Of a stretch of 64,000 nt of DNA, positions 50,659 through 61,500 are shown piece after piece. The DNA is from Streptomyces sp. PsTaAH-137 (GTDB taxonomy: Bacteria > Actinomycetota > Actinomycetes > Streptomycetales > Streptomycetaceae). Both the position numbers and the translations under genes were made by a program. The stretch lies in assembly GCF_003259365.1 (NCBI RefSeq), contig NZ_QLLY01000021.1, forward strand, positions 62,001 to 126,000, in the 5' to 3' direction. Position 1 is the stretch's first letter, and each line of letters starts with the position of its first letter. A model generated the notes under the pieces. It was not told the DNA's origin. It saw only the letters and a list, made by a program, of their open reading frames with translations, and made no database searches.

Positions 50659-51975
50659 CTAGTACTGGTACGGGTTGTACGCGGGGCCGCCGGTCGGCAT
50701 CGGCGGTACCGCGTACACCGGCGGGCGCCAGACCGGGACCGGGGCCGCCGCCCGTGAGCCGTACGCGAGAGCGGGCCGTGCGGTGGCACGCCGCTCCCAC
50801 AGCGCCTCCAGCAGTTCCCGTTCCCGTACGACGAAGTCGGCGCCGGCCCGGCCCCTGCGCCCCCGGCGCCGCAGCAGGGCCAGCGACGTCGCGTACGCCT
50901 CGTACGCGGCCACGGACTCCGCGGCCTGCCTGCCGCCGTAGTGCGCGGCGAACTCCCGGGCCAGGCGCCGCGCCTTCAGCGAGCCGAGCGCGAACGGTTC
51001 GGGCACGGTGACCCAGCCCGCCGCCACATACGCGGGCAGCTCCTCGCGCACGGTGCGCAGTTCGCGCTGGCGCACGTACACCGCGAGCCAGGTGATGAGG
51101 CCGAACACGGGCACCATGAAGGCCGCGTAGACGGCGAAGAAGCCGTACTCGCCGAGCGACGACGAGCCGTTCCAGAAGGCGTGCATGCCCATCGCGGCGA
51201 GCAGACCCGCGAGCGGCAGCAGGAAGCGGCGGATCCGGCCGCGGTCGCGCGCGGTGACCGCCGCGATGCCGAAGCCGATGCCGGTGAGCACGGTGAAGAG
51301 CGGGTGCGCGAACGGGGACATCACGACGCGCACGAAGAAGGTGGCGGCGGTGACCGAGCTGAGGCCGGGACCGGTGCCCGCCAACTGGTCGGTCCCGAAG
51401 GCGTTCCCGAGGTACAGGATGTTCTCGGTGAACGCGAAGCCGGTCGCGGTGATCCCGGCGATCACGATGCCGTCGACGACGGAGTCGAAGTCCCGTCTGC
51501 GGAAGAGGAAGACCAGCAGCACGGCCGCGGCCTTCGCGGACTCCTCGACGATCGGGGCGATGACGGTGGCGCCGAGGGTGTCGGCGCCGGTCGGGTCGGC
51601 GGTGGCGGTCTCTATCCAGCGCGTCGCGAAGCTGTTCGCGACGATGGCTATCAGCGCCGCGGCGCAGGCGCCCCACGCGAACGCGAAGACCATGTTCCGC
51701 CAGGGGCCCGGCCGTACGCGGTCCAGCCAGCGGAACGCGGCGGTCAGCAGCGGGACGGGGACGACGGCGAGGCCGAGCCCGACGAGGAACCCCTGGGTGC
51801 CGGTCTGCTCCCGGACGAGCGCCGCGATGACCACTCCGGACACCGCGAGCAGCGTGGCCAGTGCCGTGGCCCGGACGCCTCTCCGCTCCCACCAGCGCGG
51901 GTGCCGGACCGCGCCGCCCGGGGCTGTGCCGAGGGCGTGGTCCTGGTGGGGCGGGCAGCCGGGATACGGATCCAC
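50659..51975 (-). CDS. PrsW-family intramembrane protease
   Basis: A 438-residue membrane protein with eight or more hydrophobic segments. Family motifs occur in order: VIAPIVEESAKAAA (Glu-Glu), GFAFTENILYLGNA, AHPLFTVLTGIG and MGMHAFWN, all parts of the CPBP/PrsW active site. PrsW proteins in Bacillus cut anti-sigma factors, releasing sigma-W-type factors; a comparable role is possible, notably with the membrane-bound sigma factor encoded at 61.8-63.7 kb, though untested. It has a GTG start and a Pro/Tyr-rich C-terminus. It overlaps no neighbours; trmB is 55 bases upstream. Confidence 0.88.
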   Translation of the reverse strand: MDPYPGCPPHQDHALGTAPGGAVRHPRWWERRGVRATALATLLAVSGVVIAALVREQTGTQGFLVGLGLAVVPVPLLTAAFRWLDRVRPGPWRNMVFAFAWGACAAALIAIVANSFATRWIETATADPTGADTLGATVIAPIVEESAKAAAVLLVFLFRRRDFDSVVDGIVIAGITATGFAFTENILYLGNAFGTDQLAGTGPGLSSVTAATFFVRVVMSPFAHPLFTVLTGIGFGIAAVTARDRGRIRRFLLPLAGLLAAMGMHAFWNGSSSLGEYGFFAVYAAFMVPVFGLITWLAVYVRQRELRTVREELPAYVAAGWVTVPEPFALGSLKARRLAREFAAHYGGRQAAESVAAYEAYATSLALLRRRGRRGRAGADFVVRERELLEALWERRATARPALAYGSRAAAPVPVWRPPVYAVPPMPTGGPAYNPYQY

Positions 51976-52030
51976 AGGTTGACCCTAACGAGGGATGTCC
52001 GTCCGCGCGACGGGGTCCTGAGACAGGCTG

Positions 52031-52819
52031 TCACTTCCGCCGGAACAGCAGGTCGTGCACCACGTGGCTCTTGTCGAGGCCCTTGCCCTCGAACCGGGTC
52101 AGCGGGCGGAAGTCGGGACGCGGGGCGTAGCCGCCGTCCGCCGCCGTGTTCTCGAAGTCGGGGTGGGCGCTGAGCACGTCGAGCATCTGCTCGGCGTAGT
52201 CCTCCCAGTCCGTCGCGCAGTGCAGGATCGCGCCGGGCTTCATCGGGCCCGCGACGAGGGAGAGGAACTCGGGCTGGATCAGCCGCCGTTTGACGTGGCG
52301 CTTCTTCGGCCAGGGGTCGGGGAAGTAGACGCGCACCCCGTCGAGGCTCGCGGCGGGGAGCATCGAGCGCAGCAGGATGATCGCGTCGCCGTTGGCCACC
52401 CGGACGTTCGAGAGGCCGTTCTTGTCCGCCAGGTTGAGCAGATTGCCCTGGCCGGGGGTGTGCACGTCCACGGCGAGGATGCCAGTGGCCGGGTCCTGGG
52501 CCGCCATCCGCGCGGTGGCCTCGCCCATGCCGAAGCCGATCTCCAGGACGATCCGCTCGACCCCGCCGGCGCCCTCCTGCTTGAAGAGCGCTGGCAGGTC
52601 GAGCACCCGCTGTCCGTCGACATCCAGGCCCCACTGGGGCCACAGCCGCTGCAGCGCGTCGCCCTGCGCGGTGGTGACCCGGCCGCGGCGCGGCTGGAAG
52701 CTGCGGATGCGGTGCTCGTGGTGCGAGCCGGCCGGATCGGGCTTCGGGCCGTCGGGGAACCGGGGCTCGTTCGGGCGCGCGGGCGGCTCGGACGTGGGGT
52801 GCTCAAAAGACTCAGACAC
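52031..52819 (-). CDS. trmB: tRNA (guanine-N7)-methyltransferase TrmB
   Basis: A 262-residue cytoplasmic SAM-dependent enzyme that methylates G46 of tRNAs. Motifs: the SAM site LEIGFGMGEATARM and the YFPDPWPKKRH signature, with GGYAPRPDFRPLTRFE near the end. A charged N-terminal extension of about 50 residues is typical of actinobacterial TrmB. GTG start; ribosome site is weak. It lies 55 bases upstream of prsW and 65 bases downstream of lhgO on the same strand, so the three may be an operon. Confidence 0.95.
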   Translation of the reverse strand: MSESFEHPTSEPPARPNEPRFPDGPKPDPAGSHHEHRIRSFQPRRGRVTTAQGDALQRLWPQWGLDVDGQRVLDLPALFKQEGAGGVERIVLEIGFGMGEATARMAAQDPATGILAVDVHTPGQGNLLNLADKNGLSNVRVANGDAIILLRSMLPAASLDGVRVYFPDPWPKKRHVKRRLIQPEFLSLVAGPMKPGAILHCATDWEDYAEQMLDVLSAHPDFENTAADGGYAPRPDFRPLTRFEGKGLDKSHVVHDLLFRRK

Positions 52820-52884
52820 AGTGGGGAGATTTTACGCGGCCTGCTCCGGCGGCGCGGATCGCCGCCGCTCCCGGGGCAGGCCGG

Positions 52885-54093
52885 TCACGCCGCGGCGAGC
52901 GCGTCCAGGGCCCGCCGGGCCACCTCTCTGCCGATGGGGAGCGAGGCGGTGGCGGCGGGCGACGGAGCGTTCAGCACATGGACCGTGCGGGCGCCCTCGC
53001 GGATCAGGAAGTCGTCGACGAGCGTGCCGTCGCGCAGGACCGCTTGGGCACGCACCCCGGCCGGGGCGGGCGTGAGGTCCTCCGCCCGGACCGCCGGGAC
53101 GAGCCGGCGTACGGCGGCGGCGAACGCGGACCGGGACGCCGAGCGCCGCAGCTCCCCGGCCCCGTACTTCCAGTGGCGCCGGGCGATGTGCCACGACCCG
53201 GGCCAGGCCAGCGTCTCCGCGAGCTCTCCGGGGCGGACGACGCCCCAGCCGTAGCCCTCGCGGGCCAGCGCGGGCACGGCGTTCGGCCCGACGTGGACGC
53301 CGCCGTCGATGCCCCGGGTCAGGTGCACGCCGAGGAACGGGAACGCCGGGTCCGGCACGGGATAGACGAGGCCGTGCACCAGCTCGGGCCGGGCCAGCTC
53401 GAAGTACTCGCCCCGGAACGGCACGATCCGCATCTGCGGGTCGTCCCCGGCGAGGCGGGCGACCCGGTCGCACTGGAGCCCCGCGCAGTTCACCAGGACG
53501 CGGCCGCGCACGACGTCCCCGGTGCCGGTGAGCACCGCGACGCCGCGGTCGGGGCGCCGGTCGATCCGCCGCACCTCCGCGCCGTAGCGGATGTCGGCGC
53601 CGGAGGCCTCGGCGAGCCGCTCGGCGACCGCGCGGTAGTCGGCGATGCCGGTGGTGCCGACGTGGATGGCGGCGAGGCCGCGCACCTCGGGCTCGTACTC
53701 CTGTATCTGGGCGGGGCCCAGCTCGCGCACCGGAATCCCGTTCTCCCTGCCGCGCTGGACCAGGGCGTGCAGGCGGGGGAGCTCGGCGCGGCCGGTGGCG
53801 ACGATCAGCTTTCCGGTGACCTCGTGCGCGATCCCGTACTCGGCGCAGAACTTGACCATCTCGGCGGCGCCGCGCACCGCGTACTCGGCCTTGAGCGAGC
53901 CGGGGCGGTAGTAGATCCCGCTGTGGATCACCCCGCTGTTGCGCCCCGTCTGGTGGCGGGCCGGGCCCAGCTCCTTCTCCAGGACGACGACCCGTGTCCC
54001 GGGCGCGATCCGGGACACGGCATAGGCAGTGGAAAGGCCGACGATCCCGCCGCCGACCACCACCACGTCCCCGTCATACGCGACCGTCCCCAC
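52885..54093 (-). CDS. lhgO: L-2-hydroxyglutarate oxidase LhgO
   Basis: A 402-residue FAD-dependent oxidoreductase that oxidises L-2-hydroxyglutarate to 2-oxoglutarate. Key features: the N-terminal FAD motif DVVVVGGGIVGLSTAYA, ARHQTGRNSGVIHSGIYY, FRGEYFEL and VGPNAVPALAREGY; the C-terminus has NAPSPAATASLPIG closing the FAD site. It disposes of a toxic side product of central metabolism. GTG start with a GGTGAGG site. Read with trmB and prsW on the minus strand, and downstream of the NsdA-like regulator by 82 bases. Confidence 0.92.
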   Translation of the reverse strand: MGTVAYDGDVVVVGGGIVGLSTAYAVSRIAPGTRVVVLEKELGPARHQTGRNSGVIHSGIYYRPGSLKAEYAVRGAAEMVKFCAEYGIAHEVTGKLIVATGRAELPRLHALVQRGRENGIPVRELGPAQIQEYEPEVRGLAAIHVGTTGIADYRAVAERLAEASGADIRYGAEVRRIDRRPDRGVAVLTGTGDVVRGRVLVNCAGLQCDRVARLAGDDPQMRIVPFRGEYFELARPELVHGLVYPVPDPAFPFLGVHLTRGIDGGVHVGPNAVPALAREGYGWGVVRPGELAETLAWPGSWHIARRHWKYGAGELRRSASRSAFAAAVRRLVPAVRAEDLTPAPAGVRAQAVLRDGTLVDDFLIREGARTVHVLNAPSPAATASLPIGREVARRALDALAAA

Positions 54094-54175
54094 CAGGCCT
54101 CACCTCCACTACGGGCATCTTGCCCGACGCCACTGACAACGCGGCCCGAGGCCCGCTCCCGGCTCCGGCCGGCCG

Positions 54176-55618
54176 CTACGCGGGTGCGACCAGCAAGGGG
54201 CGTGCCCGCTCACGCAGTTCGGCAACCCTGGGCTCGTCCCCGTAGGGCTCCAGGCGGTGCAGCAGATCCCGTACGTACTCGGTGGTGCGGGCCGAGGAGA
54301 TCCGTCCGGCCACCTCCAGCGCGCGGGTGCCCTGCTCGCAGGCCGCGTCGAGATTCCCGGACTCCAGCTCCGCGACGGCCGACACCACGAGCCGCAGCCC
54401 GTGCGAGCGTACGAACTCCTCCGTCGGACGCGAGAGCGCCTGCTCCGTGAATCTGCGTACCTGCCGGGGCGCCTTCAGGTCGCGGTAGCACTCGGCGGCG
54501 TCCGCGGCGAACCGGTCGTACGAGTAGAAGCCCAGCCACGAGGGATCGCTGTCGCCCTCGCGGGCCCGCTCCAGCCAGCCCTCGGCGGCCCGCAGCGCGG
54601 CGCCGGCCGCCTGCGCGTCCCCGGCGCGCGCGTGCGCGCGTGCCTCGACGAGCCGGAAGAAGCTCATGGTCCGCGCGGTGGAGAGTCCGCGATTGCGCTC
54701 CAGGGCGGCCTGCGCCAGGTCCACGCCCTCGTCCCCGAACCCCCGGTAGGTGGCCTGGAGCGACATGGAGGCGAGGACATAGCCACCGAGCGGCACGTCG
54801 GCGGCGGCCCGCGCGAGCCGCAGCGCCTGGATGTAGTACCGCTGGGCCGCCTCCTGCTGCCCGGTGTCGAACGCCATCCAGCCGGCGAGCCGGGTCAGCT
54901 CGGCCGCCGCCCCGAACAGCGAGCGCCCCACCTCGTCCGAGTACGAGCCGAGCAGCAGCGGCGCCGCCTCGACCCGCAGACACTCCGGGACCATCGACGA
55001 ACGCCAGTCGCCGCCGCCGTACTTGGAGTCCCAGCGACGCGCGTCCTCCGCGGCCTCACGCAATTTCTGTACGTCGCTGTGGCCGACCTTCTGGACCTTC
55101 GAGCCCTCCTCGACGCTCTCCGCCCCGGCGGCCACGTGCGGCTCACGCGCGACCGACGAGTCGGCCGGTGTTATCAGCCACCGGGAGGCGGGGGTCGCGT
55201 AAGCGCTCACTGCGAACGATCCGGCCAGCGACTGCCAGATCCCACCGCTGCCGGCCCGCCGCCCGGCGAGGTCGAGGCGGTACAGCTCGGTCGCCGACTT
55301 CACCGCCGCGCGCACGTCGCGCGGGAAGGCCAGGCCCACTTCGGGCGCGGGGTCGGCGTCGGCGAGGCCGATCTCGTGCAGGGGCACGGGACGGCCCAGT
55401 TTCTGCCCGATGGCGGCCGCGATCAGGTGCGGGGCCGCGCCCTGCGGCACCATGCCCTTCGACACCCAGCGCGCCACCGACGTCTTGTCGTAGCGAAGCG
55501 TCAGACCGCGCTGGCTCCCGAGGTCGTTCACGCGCCGCGCGAGTCCTGCGTTGCTGATCCCCGCGAGGGCGAGAACGGCGCCTAATTTCTCGTTCGGCCC
55601 GCGTTGCTCCCTGGACAT
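54176..55618 (-). CDS. NsdA-like sporulation/secondary-metabolism regulator
   Basis: A 480-residue cytoplasmic protein. The N-terminus (MSREQRGPNEKLGAVLALAGISNAGL, then TSVARWVSKG) is a helix-turn-helix-like region; the C-terminal 300 residues form TPR-like helices. This is the architecture of NsdA/NsdB-type regulators and of proteins annotated as sporulation-associated, which restrain antibiotic production and affect aerial development in streptomycetes. A longer upstream frame exists, but the family begins at this ATG, with AGGGG in range. It faces the asparagine synthase-like gene across a 641-base divergent region. Confidence 0.88.
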   Translation of the reverse strand: MSREQRGPNEKLGAVLALAGISNAGLARRVNDLGSQRGLTLRYDKTSVARWVSKGMVPQGAAPHLIAAAIGQKLGRPVPLHEIGLADADPAPEVGLAFPRDVRAAVKSATELYRLDLAGRRAGSGGIWQSLAGSFAVSAYATPASRWLITPADSSVAREPHVAAGAESVEEGSKVQKVGHSDVQKLREAAEDARRWDSKYGGGDWRSSMVPECLRVEAAPLLLGSYSDEVGRSLFGAAAELTRLAGWMAFDTGQQEAAQRYYIQALRLARAAADVPLGGYVLASMSLQATYRGFGDEGVDLAQAALERNRGLSTARTMSFFRLVEARAHARAGDAQAAGAALRAAEGWLERAREGDSDPSWLGFYSYDRFAADAAECYRDLKAPRQVRRFTEQALSRPTEEFVRSHGLRLVVSAVAELESGNLDAACEQGTRALEVAGRISSARTTEYVRDLLHRLEPYGDEPRVAELRERARPLLVAPA

Positions 55619-56259
55619 GCGCCACCCCTCGACACAGACGGCTGCCGCGTCAGGCGTCACCCAGACTGATACTGACCACTTCGGTGTGGCATAACCGCGC
55701 GGCATTCGTACACCCAGCGTAGTTCGCCGAATCCCAAGCGTTAAGGGCCGCTGTTCCGGATGGCGGGATTGTTGTCCGTGCTCACGGACGGCGCAGGCCA
55801 CGCCGTGTGACCGTGTGCTCCGTGCGTGGTGCCGTGCGCCTGTGCGTGCGCTCTTACTCGGACACCCGCGCGGGGCTTCCATGGAACCTGCGTGGGTCGG
55901 CCCGCTGTACTGGATCCAGCGGGCTGGGGGACACCGCCGCCTACATCCCCGCGGGCGGCGGACCGGTCCGGGAGGCGGTGTGCGCCTCCCGGACTGTGCG
56001 TTGCACTCTGAGTTGCGCGCTGTGGCCGAAGCGGGGTGTCCACCTCCGGCCATCCCGGGCCGATTTGGCCGAAAGTTGCCCCTGCCGTCCTGTGCGGACC
56101 GGGTGGTGCCACGGTTCAACCACGGCTCAAACAGGGCGCATTGGGGGGAGCGTACGCCATCTCCCGCTCACTACTTGCCCCTTAACTTGGCCCCTCCTGG
56201 GCGCCTCCTTCGTGGCAGCATGGGGACCTCTTGGTTGTCCACAGCTTGTGGAGGCGGCG
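55619..56259. promoter_or_regulatory. Long divergent intergenic region
   Basis: 641 bases between divergent regulator and asparagine synthase-like genes. Open frames occur, such as one beginning at 55881, but they lack ribosome sites and normal codon bias and are not accepted as genes. A CCGGGAGGCG/CGCCTCCCGG hairpin lies near 55968-55993. The region probably holds promoters and long 5' leaders. Confidence 0.45.
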
Positions 56260-58356
56260 ATGCGGTGGTTGGTGGGGTGGAGCAGCACCGCCCCTGGAGC
56301 CGTTGCCTTCGACTCCGCGGGAGCCACGGGCACGGACGGCGAAACGGTCCACCCGGTGGGCTCGCAACTCCTGTGGGGCGACCCGGATCCGCTGTGGGCG
56401 GTCGGTGACTGGCGCCCCGACGAGGTGCGCATCGTGCAGGCCGACGAGCGGACGAGGATCGCGGTGCTCGGCGTGTGCGGCGCCACCGACCAACAACTGA
56501 AGGTGGGCCTCTTCGCCGCGCGGGGCGGCGCCCTGCGCCACCTGACGGCCTGGCCCGGCAGCTACACCGCGGTGGTCCAGGTCGGCCGCCGCGTCATGGT
56601 CGCCGGCGACCTCGCCGGCGCCCGCCCGGTCTTCTACACGCCCTGGGCGGGCGGCACCGCCTACGCCACCGCCGCGCTCCCGCTCGCCGACCTCATCGAG
56701 GCCCACCTGGACGTGGGGCACCTGGCCGCGCTGCTCGCCGCCCCCGACGTCCCGGAGGCGCTGCACGACTCGACGCCGTACCAGGGCGTGCGCCGCATCC
56801 CGCCGGGGCACGCGCTGATCCTGCGCGCGGGCGCACGCGAGATCGCCGGGTACGAGCCCGTGGCGTCCCTCGCGGTGGCCGCGGCGCCCGCCGACCCCGA
56901 CAGCGCCGTGGACGCCGTCAGGGAAGCCCTGGTCGACGCCGTACGGGCCCGGCTCGCCGCGCCCCGGCACATCCCCGGCACCGACCGGGACCCCGGACCC
57001 GTGCCCGGCATGGGGCCCGCCGAGCGCCGCGCCGCCCGCGGCATGCCGGTGCCCGGCATCGGCGCCGACCTCTCCGGCGGCCCGGCGTCCGGCACCCTCG
57101 CGCTGCTCGCGGCGGGCCTGCCCGGGATGCCCGGCACCGTCCTCGGCCACGGCACGGGCGCGGGCGAGCGCCTCCTCGCGGTCACCTTCAACGACCTGTC
57201 GACCACGACGATCCACCGCGAGGCCGAACTCGAACGGGCGGGAGCGATCGCGTCCAACCCCCGCCTGCACCACGTGGTGGTGACCGGCGGCGAGGAGACA
57301 CTGCCGTACGCGGACCTGGAGGGCCCGCTCACCGACGAGCCCAGCGGCATCCTCGTCTCCGCCTCCCGGCACCGCGCGCGCCTCGCCTCCGGCAGCGCCG
57401 ACCACTTCACCGGCTACGGGGCACGCCAGGTCCTGGACGCCCACCCGGCCCGGCTCGCCGACCTCCTGATGGACCGCAGGCGCCGCCACATGGTGCGTCC
57501 CGTGGCCGCGCTCACCAAGGCCGAGGGCGGCTCGCTGCGCGTTCCGGCACGCGTCTACGGAGCGGCCAGAAAACTCGCCCGCACGCCCTACAAGACCGGC
57601 CTCGACCACCTGTCCGACCGTCTGCTGCAACGCAGCTTCGACGAACCGGGCGGCGCCGTCGGTGCCTCGCTCGCCGCGCTCGCGTGGGCCAGACCCGGGC
57701 CCGCCGCCCGCTGGCTGACCGGCGAGGCACTCGCCGAAGTATCGGTTCGCCTGCAAGAGGGCAGGGTCCGGCCCGGGATGAGCCCGGGGCAGCGGCCCGG
57801 CGCGTTCCGGGCCCGCGCCGCCCTCGCCCGGCACGCGGCCGACCTGCGCATCCTGGAGCAGGCCGCGGAGGTCCGCTCCCAGCGCCTGCACGCGCCCTTC
57901 CTCGACAACGAGGTGGTCCGCGCCTGCCAGGCCCTCCCCGAAGCCCTGCGCGTCCAGCCCGGAGCCCGCGCGGTGATCCTGCGCACCGTGCTCGAAGGCG
58001 CGGGCGTCCACGAACTGCCGGCCGGCTGGGGCGCCCCCTCGCACGCCACGGCGGCGGCCGCCGCCCGCACCGGCCTGCGCGTCTCCGCCGACCACCTCAT
58101 CGCCCTCTTCGACACCCCGCTGCTGGCCCAGACCGGCCTGATCGAGGCCCGCACGGTCCGCACGGCGCTGCGCGCGGCGGCCGACGGCGAACCCCTCCCC
58201 CTGGACGGCCTCGCCGACCTGGTCGGCCTGGAACTCTGGCTCCGCCGCCTGATGTCCCGCCGGGGCACGTGCTGGACCGGCACCCCGGCACGCGCGCGTG
58301 CGGTCCCGACGGGCAGCGTGGTCCCGGAACGAGCCCTTGGGGCGGGCCCACGCTGA
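56260..58356 (+). CDS. Asparagine synthase-like protein with degenerate active sites
   Basis: A 698-residue protein with the two-domain plan of class-B asparagine synthetases. The N-terminal part (1-170) looks like a glutaminase (Ntn) domain but the protein starts MRW and lacks the Cys2 nucleophile. The C-terminal ATP-pyrophosphatase domain has ADLSGGPASGTLALL, in which the SGGxDS loop has lost its Asp, and HAPFLDNEVVRACQALP late. It may bind ATP-like molecules or act on an unknown substrate rather than make asparagine. GGAGG is five bases before the ATG. It neighbours the NsdA-like regulator and a BTAD regulator. Confidence 0.82.
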   Translation: MRWLVGWSSTAPGAVAFDSAGATGTDGETVHPVGSQLLWGDPDPLWAVGDWRPDEVRIVQADERTRIAVLGVCGATDQQLKVGLFAARGGALRHLTAWPGSYTAVVQVGRRVMVAGDLAGARPVFYTPWAGGTAYATAALPLADLIEAHLDVGHLAALLAAPDVPEALHDSTPYQGVRRIPPGHALILRAGAREIAGYEPVASLAVAAAPADPDSAVDAVREALVDAVRARLAAPRHIPGTDRDPGPVPGMGPAERRAARGMPVPGIGADLSGGPASGTLALLAAGLPGMPGTVLGHGTGAGERLLAVTFNDLSTTTIHREAELERAGAIASNPRLHHVVVTGGEETLPYADLEGPLTDEPSGILVSASRHRARLASGSADHFTGYGARQVLDAHPARLADLLMDRRRRHMVRPVAALTKAEGGSLRVPARVYGAARKLARTPYKTGLDHLSDRLLQRSFDEPGGAVGASLAALAWARPGPAARWLTGEALAEVSVRLQEGRVRPGMSPGQRPGAFRARAALARHAADLRILEQAAEVRSQRLHAPFLDNEVVRACQALPEALRVQPGARAVILRTVLEGAGVHELPAGWGAPSHATAAAAARTGLRVSADHLIALFDTPLLAQTGLIEARTVRTALRAAADGEPLPLDGLADLVGLELWLRRLMSRRGTCWTGTPARARAVPTGSVVPERALGAGPR

Positions 58357-58592
58357 TCCGCCCCCGACTTGGGTAATCTGCCTCCCCGCGCCGCCCCCGC
58401 CTTGGGCAATCTGCCGCCATGGGCGGCAGGGTGGGCAAGGCGGCCCCCAGCGCGGGGCGAGCGCTCATAGGGCCCCAGCCGACGGCCCCGCCCACCAGCC
58501 GCGACCCCGCCCACCCGGCGACGGCCCCCCGAGCCACGCCGACCCCCACAAACCCCGAGCCCCCATCCCCCCACCGCAGCGACAATGACCCG

Positions 58593-61500
58593 GTGCGGTA
58601 CACAATCCTGGGAACCACGAAGGCCTACGACACCGACGGCACCCCCGTCCCCGTAGGCGGCCCGCGCCTCCGCGCCCTCCTCACCTCCCTGGCCCTGCAC
58701 ACCCCGCGCCCGGCCCCCGTCGACACCCTCATCGACGACGTCTGGGAGGACACCCCGCCCGCCGACGCCCCGGCCGCCCTCCAGGCCCTGGTGGGCCGCC
58801 TGCGCCGCGCCCTCGGCAAGGACGCCGTCACCTCGGAACCGGGCGGCTACCGCCTCACCGCGACCCGCGACGACATCGACCTGTACGTCTTCGAACGCCT
58901 GGCCAGAGAAGGCACCGCGGCGCTCGCCGCCCACGACCCCGCGACCGCCGCCCGCACCCTGCGCGAGGCCCTCGCCCTGTGGCACGGCCCGGCCCTGGCC
59001 GACCTGCCCGGCCACACCGCGGCCACCCGCCCCGAGGCCCAGCGCCTGGAGACCACCCGCGCGCGCGTGCAGGCCGACCTGGACCTGGGCCGCGCCCCCG
59101 ACCTCGTACCGGAACTGCGGGAACTCACCGCGGCGCAGCCCTACGACGAGCCGCTGCACGCGCTGCTCGTCCGGGCCCTGCGCGCGACGGGCCGGCGGGC
59201 GGACGCGCTGGCCGCGTACGAGACGGCCCGCCGCACCCTGGCGGACGGCCTGGGCGCCGACCCGGGCCCCGAACTGGTCGCACTGCACACCGAATTGCTG
59301 ACGGAACCGGCCCCGCCCGCCACACCCGAACCACCGGCCCCACGCCCCCCGGACCGCACCGGCAACCTCCGCCCCCGGCTGAATTCCTTCGTCGGGCGGG
59401 AACCCGAACTCGACGCGATCCGTTCCGAATTGCGAGGAGCACGCCTGGTCACGCTCACGGGCCCGGGCGGCTCCGGCAAGACCCGCCTGGCCGAGGAGGC
59501 AGCCGCCCCCGAGCCCCGGGCCTGGCTGGTCGAGCTGGCGCCGCTCGACGACCCGAAGGCGGTGCCGGGCGCGGTCGTCAGCGCGCTGGGCCTGCGGGAG
59601 ACGGTCCTGATGACGGCCGAGCGGGCCGTCCTGCACGACGATCCGACCCGGCTCCTCATCGAGCACTGCGCCCACCGCAGCGAGCTCTTGATCCTTGACA
59701 ACTGCGAGCATGTGATCGACGCGGCGGCGGAGCTCGCCGAGACCCTCCTGACGCACTGCCCGGGGCTCACGATCCTCGCCACCAGCCGGGAACCCCTGGG
59801 CGTGCCGGGGGAGTCGGTGCGCCCGGTCGAGCCGCTGCCCCCGCACCCCGCCCACCGCCTGTTCGCCGAGCGGGCCGCAGCGGTCCGCCCCGGTTTCGAC
59901 CCCGCGCGGGACGCCGAGGCCGTCGCCGAGATCTGCCGCCGCCTGGACGGCCTCCCGCTCGCCATCGAGCTGGCCGCGGCCCGGCTGCGGATGCTCACCC
60001 CGCGCCAGATCGCCGACCGCCTCGACGACCGGTTCCGCCTGCTGACCAGCGGCAGCCGCACCGTTCTGCCCCGCCAGCAGACCCTGCGCGCCGTCGTCGA
60101 CTGGTCCTGGGACCTGCTCGACGACGGCGAGCGCGCCGCCCTCGCCGAGCTGTCGGTCTTCGCGGGCGGCTGGACCCTGGAGGCCGCCGAGGCCGTCTGC
60201 TCCGCGCCCGGCGGCGCCGACACCGTCGGCTCCCTCGTGGACAAGTCCCTGCTGATCGCGACCCCGAGCGGCCAGGGGCTGCCCGGGATGCGCTACCGCA
60301 TGCTGGAGACCATCCACGAGTACGCCATCGAGCGCGCCGCCGAGACCCCCGAGCTGCGCCTCGCCGCCGAGCGCCGGCATCTGGCGTACATACGCGCGCT
60401 CGTCGAAGAGGCCGATCCCAAGATCCGCTCCGGCGAGCAGCTTCCGTGGATCCAGCGCCTGGAGACGGAGCTGGACAACATCCGGGCGGCCCTGACCCGG
60501 GTGACGACCGCGCCCGGCCTCGTCGACGAGGAGGCCGCGATCGCCCTGGCGCTGCACATCGGCTGGTTCTGGTGGCTGCGCAACTACCGCTCCGAGGGCG
60601 GCGGCTGGGTCCAGGCCATCCGCCGCATGCTGCCCGACGACACCGAGCCGGACGACCCCGGGAGCCCGCTCCACTGGCCGCGGATGAAGCTGCGCCTGCT
60701 GGCCCTCTTCCTCGTCACCGAGTCCACCCCGCAGGAAGTCATCAAGAGCGAGGCCGACCGGGCGTACATGGTGCGGGTGCGGACCGCCTTCGAGCCGCCG
60801 AGCCGCGAGGGCGCCTCGTTCCCGGGGATCATCTGGCCGTTCACCCTGTTCGTCCTCGACGGGGTGAGCGATGTGCGCGAGGCACTGGACCGCGCCGTCG
60901 AGAACTGCCGCCGTTTCGGCGGGGACTGGGAGATCGGCGTCACGCTGATGTTCCGTACCCACACGGTGGTGGACATGGCGGGCCGCATGGAGGGCGTCGA
61001 CGAGGACATCGTCGAGCTGCGGGAGATCAGCCGCCGGGTGGGCGACCGCTGGATGCGCGCCCAGGTGTGCAGCGCGGCGGCCGAGGTCGCCATGAGCCGC
61101 GGCCGCTACCCGGAGGCGCAGGTCGAGCTGGAGGAGGGGATCCGGCTCGCCCACGAGGTGGGGGCGTACGCGGAGACGCCGTTCCTGCTGGCGCGGATCG
61201 CCGAGATCGCCTACCGCGAGGGCGACCGGGAAGCGGCCCGCAAGGCGCTCGACACGGCGAGCGAGGAGGCGGACCGGTACGGGATCGCGGACACCGCGGC
61301 CTTCATCGGGGTGCTGCACGCCCATCTCGCCCTGGCAGAGGGGAAGGTGGACCGTGCGCGCGAGCTGTGCGACACGTCCCGCGCGGTCGCCGAGGGCGGC
61401 ACCCCGCCCCCGCAGTTCAACGCGTCGCTCGGTCTGATCGACTCCCGCATCACGGCGGCCGAGTCGGGGCCCGTGCCCGGCCTCGCGCTCCTCACCGACA

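Noticed and set aside
55881..56408. Open frame in the divergent region upstream of the asparagine synthase-like gene
   Set aside because: No ribosome site, poor codon bias, and it overlaps the real gene start.
56260..58356. Lasso-peptide cluster around the asparagine synthase-like gene
   Set aside because: No precursor peptide, B-type protease or transporter gene is adjacent, and the ATP loop is altered.
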